DNA of 64,000 nucleotides from Angiostrongylus vasorum. Lineage: Eukaryota; Nematoda; Chromadorea; Rhabditida; Metastrongylidae. Shown piece after piece: positions 1-12,300 of this stretch. The stretch lies in assembly GCA_018806985.1 (NCBI GenBank), contig JADANN010000099.1, positions 4,497,501 through 4,561,500 on the forward strand, written 5' to 3'. Below the pieces are notes generated by a model. The model searched no databases. It saw only the letters and a program-made list of their open reading frames with translations, and was not told the origin of the DNA. The position numbers were made by a program, and so were the translations under genes. Numbering within the stretch: position 1 is the stretch's first letter; every line of letters starts with the position of its first letter.

Positions 1-39
1 TGGACCAAGTTAAACTGAAGCTGTGATCGAAATCACAAC

Positions 40-395
40 GTATAGCTTTTTATTTACTGCCTATTATTTTTCTTCGCGGTGGAGTATTCCGTGGAATACA
101 ACTACAATGACGCTGAGACACAAGTAAATCTCAGACTCCAGACCAGGTTCGATTTCGACTCTAGCTTCAGCATAACTGGGTTCAATGCCGGATTGTGGTT
201 TCCATATCATCCCCGTTGACGGGTGAATGCTGATGGGATCTTTACGATAGAAAAGTGCTGAGAAGAAGGCAAATTAAAGGCCTCAGTGGTACATTGCGAC
301 GTGCTCTCAGGGGGAAAGGGTAATCGAAGGTTCGAATCTAGCTTGGCGTCTGAGTCTTACAAATATCTGAGCATCATTGTGTTCGAAAGAACCCT
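40..395. repeat. S1 palindromic tRNA-like repeat
   Basis: Left arm ends tggaatacaactacaatgac; right arm ends ctgagcatcattgtg, its near complement. The right arm holds a B-box-like GGTTCGAATC; the centre has ccgttgacgggtgaatgctg. Lies just before the first visible sulfatase exon. Confidence 0.6.
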
Positions 396-422
396 ATTAA
401 ACTTGCTCGTACGGCGCATTTA

Positions 423-564
423 GGTTTCGGTGACATCGCTTCTTATGGTCACCCTACGCAAGAATTCACAGAAGTGGATCGGATGGCCCACGAAGGCACG
501 AGGTTCACACAAGCGTACTCGGCCGACAGCATGTGCAGTCCGAGCAGAGCTGCTTTCATGACCG
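423..564 (+). CDS. Sulfatase exon with the formylglycine (CxPSR) motif
   Basis: Begins after acceptor tttag and ends at donor gtgggt (enters mid-codon with 2 nt, ends with 1 nt). Encodes [12 protein letters not shown], then [13 protein letters not shown]. The Cys of CSPSR is the residue that sulfatase-modifying factor converts to formylglycine, and the Arg holds it in place. A preceding exon must supply the metal-binding VDDLG stretch. Confidence 0.92.
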
Positions 565-3500
565 GTGGGTTGATATTCGTACACTTCAGAATGATTTCAC
601 AACGTATTCTCTTATGGAGTTCTTTGGTTCTACACCTAAAAACCTAGTGAACCGTATTCATGTCTCGTTCGTACTTCAGCATATATATTATTCCTTATTA
701 GTGTCATACAGTTATCATTCATAGCGAGGTTAAAGGAAAGTCGATTTGTGAAACAATTCACTTTTTTCTTGATGAGATGACGCGAGCTTGTTAACAACAA
801 GATTTGTTCACTAGAATAATGACCTAAGTTCCAGAAGAGTTCTCCTTCTTCAGGGAAAGGTCGAGTTCACGCGCATTCTACTCAGCCGAACATTTTCATA
901 ACCTCGCAAGAAATGACTTGTTCATGAGAGCTTGAGCTCATAAGGAAATGCAATGCGCGTTCATGAGAAAAAAGACTAGACTTTTGATCGCCCAGGAAAC
1001 CTTCAGAATGTCCTGGATATAGTGCTCCGCTCAAAGTCCAATAATCCGTCTGCCCAATACGAACTCGCAGTTTGCACTTTGCAGGAAGATGAACTATTGT
1101 TGTGAATCACAAGTGATGCAAGGGAATAGGCTTTCGCCATTGTGAAATAGTTAAAAACCGAGGGAGCTTAAATTCTCTCACGGTTAGAAATTAAAGAATG
1201 TCCCGACATGTGAAAAATTGTAGCTTCTATCTTTTTAGAAAGTTTGAGAAAGTAAGAGCCAGTCTTGGTTTTTTTCATAAAACTTGGGTAATTTTCAGAG
1301 CAACTAATGAGTATAATTGTTCTATAGCAAATACAAATGTGCATTGAGACGACGAATACAGATGGTGAAAGCCTACAAACGTCAAACGGTCATGGAATAC
1401 CTAAAACAAGCTGTTGGAAAACAGATAGATTACGTGATTTCGCACCAACACTTGTGACCAGTTCACTGATTCATGCAAGAGAAAATAGCAGACCTAAATT
1501 TCACCCGTAACCGTCAACAGTGGCAAAGAAGGTCTGCTGAGATCTTCGAAGTAATCTGTGCATTCTCTCTCTGCACAGTTACCACTGCACTCTAAAAACA
1601 GGGAAAACTTTCGAGTTATATCTGACATAACAGGACTTTGTACGATGCCATCGATGTCAGTGAACTTCTATTATTCCGTGCCAGGTCGGCTGCCTATTCG
1701 CCTGGGTGTGACTGGAGGCCGAAGAGTGTTCATGCCTTACGACATTGGAGGTTTACCAAAACATGAAACGACGATGGCCGAGATGCTCAAGCAAGCAGGT
1801 AGTGTCGACAGAGGTATTTCTCGTTTTAATATGTTTTCACATTACCACTAATTGAGTTCAAAAGACGATGGCTAGAAGTGCACCCTATAGATGTAGTCTT
1901 AGATCAATACTGTATAGAGTGTTCTAAAAATTTCCCATTTGACAAATTATACATAGTTCTTTTTGAGTGAATTGCAGTGTTTAAATATTTCGTGCAAAGG
2001 AATTTACTCGACATAATAAGTCTCGTTAAGGATACATGACCGGAATGATTGGCAAATGGCACCTGGGAATTAATGAGCACAATCATTCCGATGGTGCTCA
2101 CCTGCCATCGAAAAGAGGTTTCGACTTCGTCGGCCTTAACCTGCCGTTCACCAATACGTGGCAATGCGATACTACACAGGTGTGAATAGTTACTCTCTGA
2201 AGAAAAAAGAAATTCCATATCCGTACGCTTCAATTTCATTGATAATGATTACGACCTTTGAGTAAGCCGTAACAGTTTGTGGCGGCTAAATATTTTTCCT
2301 CTAAAAGTATTGATCGTTCCACATCTTAAACCGTTATTATTCTTCTCTCTTCAGATTATTAAAGACCACATTGTTCAAGAAAAAGTTTTTCTTTCTTACA
2401 TAAATAGGCATCACACATTGTGCAGATCCCAGCACTTCTTTCACTCGATTGATTTTCTTACAATGATCATCAACAAAGGTGTTCGAACTTTTCGTGTGGG
2501 TTCGGATGCTACCTTAGGATTTTTGTTCTTCCTCATGAATGTGCTTTAATGCTGGTCGAGAGCGGTTTGGCTTGTATCTGTGGTGATGACTAATTGGGAT
2601 CATGTGCGTACTAGATAGCATCACTACCACTCTCCCACCTGCTCCCAAAAATTACAGTAACAATGACAGGTAGTTAACACATATACAGTGAAGTATAGTG
2701 AAGGACAGTGTCACACTCGGTCCTCGTTTATTAATTCTGCAGGCTATGTAAATTTCGCCGTCACCACCGTCCCGCTTGACACCTCGTCATAACTTATCCT
2801 TTCTAAATTTATTCTAGTGTAATAGAAGCTAAGATATGGCATATCGTACTGTGTTAAACAGACTTTCCACTTAACTTCGGCGTGAATAATCAATAAATTT
2901 TTCTGGATTGTTCGGCTTACATGAGGTTTTGTACAACTTTTATTCAACTGACGTTTCAACATCTTCGTCTTTATTGTATTTATATGTGTTGTGCTAACTA
3001 TTCTAATACCGACTGCTGCAGGATTGATTGCCGTCATGAAAAGAAATCAATATCAGTGAACAATCAGTTAACAACTGCCCTGTATAAAAGGCCACTGCCG
3101 GGCTAGTTTTTCCCTCATTGAGCAGTTCTCCACTGAAGAACACTCGACTCCATACGATGACGAAGACACCGCATCGAGAAGACGAATCGCTGTGTACATC
3201 GACTTGGATCATCGGCTGTGAGAAAAACGAATACATCAAAACGTCAGCCGAATAAAGTTGAATAACACCTCCTGTAAGTTGAACAAACCAAAGAAACCAT
3301 TCCATATCACCAGCAGTGGTGGAACAGAGCAACAACATAATCAAGAACATTTTGCGTCTTCCACGAAAAAGAATGAACGCTGGTTAAAGGTCGATTCATC
3401 GTAAAAGAACGTCATGAGTAAAATCACTGGCTACTCATTCCATAATACCTTCGAAGACGTAACAATGAGTAGTCCAGTGACGGTGCAACCTACGGATTTT

Positions 3501-6500
3501 CGGTAACGTAAAGTGCTTTCATGAATATTTTAAGCACCTTTGTTGACCATAGGGAAGCTTAAATAAGAGCAAAACTTGGGGGTCCCATATGAACTCACCA
3601 CAGCGATTACCATTATCGGAGGCTCACGAACTACCCACCACGCCAACCGAGGGCCCTTGCTATGCCTTTCTCTCAGCCTTGTTTTTACTCTATCAGTGCT
3701 ACCAGTAAGCACCCGATTTCGACTGCAGCTTACTTTAATTGGGTTTAATGCCAATTTGTGCTCCGCAGAGGTAATCGTGGTTCGAGGCCCACGTGGGATA
3801 CTGAGTTTTGTTCTCTGCATCCTATGCGTTGGGATATCGCTGCGTCTTTGCGGTTGTGCTTCATATCGTACCATGAATAAACAATAGGCAGTAAATGAAC
3901 GCCTTTTGACCGTTATTATGAGGCATCTTGACCGTATTCTTCGTAATCACTCGCTGGCTGAAAGTAGAGATTTTAGAGAAAGTAGAGACAAATTTTCGCA
4001 TGAACAATTGCTGAATGTGGTTTTCCTTCTCCTGAATATAATGTTGAGTTGTGAGACAACATCTTTTCTTTCATATTCCCAGATTAAAACACAATGGGAC
4101 ATCTTTGTTCTGTGGGAACAAAATACTATGATATGCATAGACATGTTGACTTTGACGACAAACTGAAACTCGCCACTTGAATGAGCCCATGTAAATAACG
4201 AATCAAGATTGAGTTGTAGCACTAGCTGACACGTCTAAAATTATGTATAAACTCAGCTTTTTATTTGTTGCTTAGTCCTTTTTTCATGGCAGGGTATTAT
4301 GTGAATTGCAACCATAATGTTGGTGAGATATTTGCAGAACTCTGGGCCGCAGGTGTCTGTGTTGAGAACGTACGCGCTATAAGCTTTTCCGGGGGGCTGA
4401 CGCGTTCACCACCGTACCAACCGGGTCCTTGTTTCGCCTTTCTCTCAACTAGTTTTTCTACCAACCATTGCCATCAGTAATCACCCGTCAACTGGATTGA
4501 CTTCAGGAGCACAAAACGGCATGGAAGCCAGTTAAGCTAAGGCTGAAGTTGAACAGTCATAATCCTAACTTTTTATTTGCTGCCTAATACCCTCAAAGAA
4601 CTTATATTTGTGGTAGGAAGACACTCATTTCCAATTTGATTTGCCAAAGCTCTTGTGGAAATGGTCTTAACAACAAACATTAGTGCCAATTCAGAGATCG
4701 AATCGTATTCCATTTGAATTTAAGACTGTAACGAGTAAAACAAAGCCTGTTGAATTTTAGTGAGCAAGTAAATAAAATGAAATACCTGCACTAGCTTTTT
4801 TCTTCATGTGAGCTGACATAGAATATTGTACGGATGCCAGAGCATCTTCAATTCGATTCGTTTCCTTTCATCTAACATCCACGAAGTTTTCGAAATTGCG
4901 TTGAGCACGGCTTCTGCTTGAGGATTTTGGTGCTTCTCATGAATTCCTTTTAATACATATCGTTTGCCATTCGAGCCTGTCCAACATATTCTTTGTGGAA
5001 GTTTGGGATAGCTGTGACATAGGCCATTGCCACATTATGTGAATCCGACTAAACTTTTTATCAGAGAGGTCTGCCACCACTTTGCCCACCATAGAGGGAT
5101 GAGAGGCTTAGTTGCCCAGGCATGAATTTGAACACTAGCGTTTCGCTCATGAATGAAGGTATATGTGATTGATATAATTTTATTACTACAATCTATTATC
5201 AAAGAATTGGGTTGGTACGCAAATATTTAGCTAATGTATGAATGCGTGAGTAATCTAACTCATTTCGACAACAACGTTCTGGGCTGATGAAGATGCTGGG
5301 GAAGATTCGAAAGGCACTCAAAAGGAGATTTTTAATGAAAAATGAGTTGTGAAGCAAGGATTTTTCAAGAGGACCTGTTCAGTCCATAATTTTATACTTA
5401 TGAAGAAATTCTCAGTGTCTCATACTTCAGCAGCTCAATACAACATGGGTTTGAAAGGTTTTGGTCGCAATTACTTGAATGTGGGCAAATCACAGTTCGA
5501 CGTGTATGGAGGATTTCTTTGAGCCAAAAAGTGTAAAATTTGAATGGACTCATTAACTTTTGCTGATTGATTAAATTCTGACGCGATCACATATTTTTAA
5601 GAACTTTTTTACAGACCTACTATGCCATTGGACCTGATAGATCGATGTGTTTCCTCTATGATGGAGATGAAATCGTACAGCAACCGATACGATTTGAGTA
5701 TATGACGGAGAATCTCGTTCATGACTGGAAGAGATTTTTACACACCAGAATGAGAACTGTGGGTTACTTAGGATGTGAAGTTGTTCATTAGAATGACATG
5801 CATAGAAGGCTCATTCGATGCACTGAAATTTTCTTGTCTACGAAGCGCTAATGATTTAAGGATCAAAAAGAGCGACCGTTCTTCTTCTACTTCTCGTTTC
5901 CACAAGTTCACAGCACCCAATTCGCAAGTGCGAACTTTCTGGGCTCTTCTATTAGAGGTGCGTTTATATACGAAATTGAAGTGCTACAGTTCATGTGGTT
6001 ATAATTTTTAACACTTCGTAAGCGCTTCTGAATTTTGTATATTTAATGGATCCACATTTCTTGATTCTCAAGATCTCGTACAGTTCTTGGGATATTCTCA
6101 AAGGGCTTAATAGATACGGCTTCTTTTCCTCCCTATCGTTATTAGTGCCATTAGAGATGTTTTCACTAAAGAATTATAAGCTTTTTTTCACATTAATGTT
6201 CCTAGAAACTGTTCTTAATAGAGAAACGATTCTTTGTGCGGCGAAGGGTCTCTACGAGCAAGAGTGAAGGCGGTCATAATTCACAATTAAATAACCTTTA
6301 ACTGAATTCGATTCATTCTGAGTTCTTTTTAAAGGTATTTACGGCGATTCGATTAACGAGATGTCGTGGGCTGTCGGTGAAGTGCTGAATAGTCTTCTTA
6401 AAGCAGGCATCGCAGAGAACACGCTCGTCATTCTCATGTCTGATCATGGACCACACGTAGAACTATGTCTGAACGGGGGATCCACAGCTGGGCTAAGAGG

Positions 6501-9013
6501 TATTAAACTTGTTGCATTGAAAATGCTTCCAACATCCACTATAAAGAGGCACACGAAGAACTCTCTAATTTAAGAGATCATAGACTTATCCACTATAAAG
6601 AGGCACGCAAAGACTTATCTACATTTGAGATCTCACAGACTTCTCTTTCAACGAAGATAACTCTAGATATTTATTATATTCTTGCTTGTCAAACATGAGA
6701 TGTTATTATTTTTTTATTTACGCACAAGCTGACGTTTCGGAAAATTTCGGCTTCCTCAGGGCATGGAAAGGGCAAGCTGACGGCAATCTACCCAGCCAAA
6801 CATCTCCATAACCAAACAGAGAAAATGCTGAACCAAGATTTCAATCACATTGAACGCAGAGTAACTTCTCTGCACACTCACTGCTTTCGATGAGTTCCCA
6901 CTGAATATGTCACGTAAAGACCAACCGCACAGAATTCATATGGAAGCGTAATGTGCCCTCCCATCAGCATAACAGGTTTAAATACCGTCCAGTATCACGC
7001 GTGATTATCACGAATTCCTCCCTGCTGTTCTAGATATTCAAGTACATCGTATTAACACTAGCCATCTGGTACCTTTTAACAGGCATTATAAATGAATAAA
7101 AGATGGTATTCCCATTCGAGATCATCATTAACGTATTTCACATAAATTCTTGAAAAAAATTGTCTGCTTGAAACAAACACTGGCTGATCTATATATCAGC
7201 GAATTTAATACTCTCGCGAAGAGTGTCCTCCGTAGGTGTCATTCTGCAAATCTTCTGATCAATCGATAGCTTGTTTCATGCGAATACTGTGCAAGCGTCG
7301 TCCGTAGGAGGTTGAACATCGCAATATTCATTGCAGAACTTATACAACTTCATTAAATGTTGACAGCAGTACGACTGCATTAATGAAGAGTGTTTTTTCT
7401 CCATACAGGAGTGGCATATGCACCGAAAACATGGTAGGATCTGCAGAAGAATATGGAGCGTAGATAGGACAAGATAAGCGGAAATTTTTTTCAAAGCGCA
7501 GAGGAAAAATCGATTTGTGGAACGAAAATCACAATAAAAGGAGGCGAGGCAACATAGACTGCAGGGGTGCCCGATGTGACACCAGTCACGAGCTCGGTGC
7601 TGGTTCGACGTTGCCCCCAGGCTCACCAAGTCTCTCATTCCTCCAGCGTCGAGAGCTTGGTACCAGACTTATTTGGCCCAACAACCTCGACGAATCCACG
7701 CAGGGACGCTCTAGCACGGCTATCCAAGGACTCCAGGAGAATCGACTCGACCAACATTGGGCGACATTAATGAAGAGACAATCCCCTAACCAGCAGCAGC
7801 CGATCTGATAAGTTTGAGGTTCTTAGTGGATGGTGGACACAAGGAAACGAGTGCATAGCAACAAGTTCTGGGAGCTGCAGCGTGGTTGTGATAACAGGCA
7901 ATGTAAGGAAAAGTGTGACGAGAACAAAAAAAGTGAGGAAGAAATTCCTATATCCAGCGGTAAATATGGTGATCATAGATTACTATGCTTCAGGAGGAAA
8001 GTCAAACTCGTACGAAGGCGGATACCGCATTCCGTTCATAGCTTGGCAGCCGGGCACTGTGAAGGCAGGTAGAGTGTCCAACGAGGTTGTTTCTAGCATG
8101 GACCTCTACGCTACGTTCAGAGATATGCAACAATGTCCATTATTGGTAAGAGTTTCATTATCTGCAAATATATCTAGATTTTGTGCTGTTGGAAAGTTTT
8201 TTTCATTCGTAGTCAATATGTCCAACAGTAACTTAACACTTTTGCTTCGTATGTTTATATATATGTTCGTGTAAACACAAATGTGTACATATATACACAC
8301 AAAGATAAAGCTCTCATCATTGATCAATTACTGAAGGATGCGCCATGCATTCCACTTCCACTTAAGCATCATTAGACGTTAGTGAATGCACATCTGTTCT
8401 ATACAATGACTTTCGGTGGCCTACCGATGTATGGAGTCAGTGTTGATGTCCTCCCAGACAGGTACGGTACCAGTTTTCCGACCCAGGAGGGTGGAAGCAA
8501 TGGTGAACCTAGGGCGCAGGATCGAACCCATCTGTATTGCAGGACACCTCTAACCACTGCCTTATTCCAGATATCTGTATATATGCATATATAGTATATA
8601 TGCGTGTGTACGTATATACGTATACACACATATATATACTTGGATACTTAGACGTCCCTTCTTCACTGGCTGTGGAGGCCGCAGCATAATCTTCACGGAG
8701 TTTGGTAGTTTAGCCATTGCGTTTCCCTGGAGCCCCCGAGGTCAGTGTGGCCAAAGTCTGCCCAGGTCGTTACCAACACAGGCAGTTGCCACCCTTTTGG
8801 ATCAGAGAGAGATTTGCCACTATGCGACTAGTTTGATACCAGGACGGTGGTGGATCCTGGTAATCGTTACTCTTAGCTGGGCTTCCTGGTCTAAACCCCG
8901 AACTCCTTTTCAGCTTGGGAGACCTTGCCGGGTTGGTGAATCCTCCCGCTGTACATCGCACCCCGACATTCAGAAACACCTCTCAGCCAGGATAAGGAGG
9001 CAAACTGTTGGAA

Positions 9014-9065
<52 letters not shown>

Positions 9066-9306
9066 CACAATATACTCAGGATCCGCCACCGTCTTGGTAT
9101 CAAAGTCATATGGTGGCAAATCTCCCTCTGTTCCACAAGGGCCGCGACTGGCCGTGGTGGTGATGACCTGGGGCAGACTTTGGCCAAGCTGACCTCAGGA
9201 TTCCAGGGAACCACAATGGCTTAACCAGCAAATCTCCGATAAATGGCGATTATGCTGGGGCCCGCACAGTACGGGCCGCCCAAGTGTCAAGTGTATATCA
9301 AGTGTA

Positions 9307-9351
<45 letters not shown>

Positions 9352-12300
9352 GAACTATAGTGCACGAAGCAGTTTAGAGCAAAGCAGCGCAGTGGCCAAA
9401 GGAAATGGCTTCCAAAAATGCACACAGGAGTCTGCTTCGACATCGCGCAGATCGCAACGAGATTCCCATCCTCGTGGGCTTGCAAATTGAAGCAGTCGGT
9501 TCAGGCAATTTACGGGCAGTTGAGAAATGGGTCTCGTCCGTTTGGGGAGAAGACGGGCTTTTCGTTGGATGTTGATGAAGATCATCCGAATGGCGACGTT
9601 GACATCCGGTTTTCGAAACTTTTCTGAGTAGTCCCCAAGCTTGGGTAATTAACCCATTTTTCTGGCGTACTCTTAGGAACCTTTGATAGTACAGTCTTCA
9701 TTTTGGCAATAATACTCTTCTTTTTTATCTAGTAAGTTTCGTCTTCCTCAGATCGGCGTTTTTGTAGAGGTCAGAAGATTTTTAACCAACATTTTGGAGC
9801 ACTTTACGAAAAGTATGAATAAACTGATAGATTCGGGCTTGCAAAACTCACTATAGACCAAATTCGAACTAGCGAACACTTTTTTCTCAAAGCCCTCGTG
9901 TTACCCACTGTACCACTTAGGCCACTGCTTTGCCTTCTGTGAGGCAGTTTTTACCCTAACTACTCCCAGCCTCTGTGTTACTGGCGCGTGTAGGTCGAGG
10001 CTTGGCGCCAGAAGTGTCTTGGCGACCGCTACCCTGTTCTCATCTTTTTGAAGAAAGGCTGTAGTCAAGTAAAAGCTGTTTCACTCTGCTGCAGTTTCTG
10101 AATGTAAAAAATACGGCTATCCGTCGTCGTCCTCTAATTGACAGTTCGCATCACTATTATAGAAGTTCAAGGTTGGAGAAATTTATTCGCTCGCCGCGCC
10201 TCCTTCTGGTTTTCTCCCCTGCAAAGCGAATCACTCTGGGACCAGATGATTTTCTCCTATTTATGTGGGGAATGCCCTAGCCCGGTTTCCAAGGATTCCA
10301 GGGGAGATTCAACTGCTCCGACGTTCAGCAACGTTCGTAAAGAAGACTAAAATTCTTAGGAAGCAACCGTAACCCACACGCATATCCGACGGCCTCCGCA
10401 GATAACGATCGATGGAAGGAAACTAATTGGACAAATAAAGTGATGGGATACGGACACTATGTGAAATCAAGGCATGTGAACAAATTAGTAAATATAACAT
10501 CACTAGAGAGAGCTATCTTTACTTGGCTAGCATGCATTATATCAACGTTTTTGCACAGAGTTTAAGAAATATGCTGTGTAATCAATAATATTCTACATAC
10601 ATGATTGAGCTAACACGTGATTGGTACAAAACTTTTTATCCGGTTGACCTTTCCGCGCCTTCGCCCTCTTCAGAGATCTCGGATCGAATCCAGTAGGGGG
10701 ACACCGCTCAGATGGAGATTTCACTCGGTAGTGTCCTTTTATACAGGATTCGGTGCGACAACGAACGCCCACGTCGCGACAACGACCACTTGTGGACCAT
10801 CAACTCGGATCAACACGGCTCCAAATAAAGCGAAGGCGCCGAAGCGTTAGCCGAACAAAGGTTTTGTACCAACGACGTGTTGCCTCAATCATGTAGAAAA
10901 TTATCGATTATTACTACCGTGGTTTAAAGAAAGCGCGTTTTTTCAATATTCTGCTGTGTATTCGAAATCAGGTTAAGAATGTTGGAAATCCGTTGAGATA
11001 ATAACGAATTTCATTGTAGACTTGTAATTGTAGGCCTTCATTGGTTTCCCGAAGCTCAAAAACCCACTTAGTAAGTGCTATTGATTACAGAGAATGTAGA
11101 AGTAACATTAGCGGTTCAAACTATGGCCCGCTTGTATTACCCTGTGGTGATTGTCGAGGAGCTCAAGCAGGAACTAGCGAAGCAGTTGCTTTTTTCGTGC
11201 TGCCTTTCTTCTTTGTACGATACAGCTCAGTTTTTACCGTTCTTGGTCAAAGGTCTCCACTTTACAATGGGCAGTGTTATGCTGCTGGATAGACTCTTTT
11301 AGCAGACGGCAGTTTTTAACTCAACTCGTGGGTAGTGCAGTGGTAGTGATGCTCGTATAAAATGCGTAAGAGCCTAGTTCGACCTTGATCCGTCGAACAG
11401 AGTTTACCATCCATCTGATGCAGAGGAACTGGTACCAAACTTTTCTGAAAAGTGCCGTCCGATCCACAAGGTTCTCGCGATTCCAAAGATATACTCCACT
11501 GGAATTTATGGAGAAGACCAAGAAGCTTCGAGCAACAACCGAAGCGACGCGCATATTTGAGGGCCATCATAAATATGGATGCGAAGAAACGAATAAAAAA
11601 GTATTGGGATTAATGTAATATGTGTGTTGTCTGTTCATGTGCAATAATGTAAAAAATAGAAAGTGTTGAACTGTCATCTTTGGTAACTGTGAGTGAGTGA
11701 GGTGAAGAATACGAACTCCTTTTTTTCCACTGTAAAGGAAACTGGTTTCCAAAAGAGTTCGTTCATGAACCCTGAGAGACTATAGCTGGTGAGTAAAAGA
11801 GGGGTAGCGCGATTCTACAGATGAGGAGTACATCGTTGTGACTTTGCATTTGGCATGAGGCCAGCGGCAACTGCAGCTGCGTTTCTGGCAAGCATACCTA
11901 CGTGGTGCACACAAACACACTTGAGCGCAAGTTTCCCCACTGAATTATGAATTAGAAGAAAACGAATGAGTTCTATTACAATCAGTATTACTCTATTCTA
12001 GCAAAAGCAATTACCTCTGGATGGAACAAATATACTGGATGAGCTGTGGGGAATCAGTCAAGAGGCAGCTGGCTATCTTGGACGACGACGCCCAATTATA
12101 TATTACTGTAACACGAAATTGATGGCAATTCGTCTTAGCAATATCAAGGTCGGGCACTTCACAATTCTCATAAATAAAAATTAAAGAAAGAACACGATGA
12201 CAACTAAAACAGAAGTTGATTACTGGTTTGTACCAAGCCGTAAATTTGTAGCACAAACTTTGTTTTCATATTGTCGCCTGACTTAACTGCCCTTTTGCAA

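Noticed and set aside
3530..3887. Facing open frames of 103-114 codons on both strands
   Set aside because: Both fall within a palindromic S1 repeat in a sulfatase intron.
11041..11302. Two overlapping open frames ([19 protein letters not shown]...)
   Set aside because: They lie inside the sulfatase intron whose flanking exons already join in phase; no domain or splice context.
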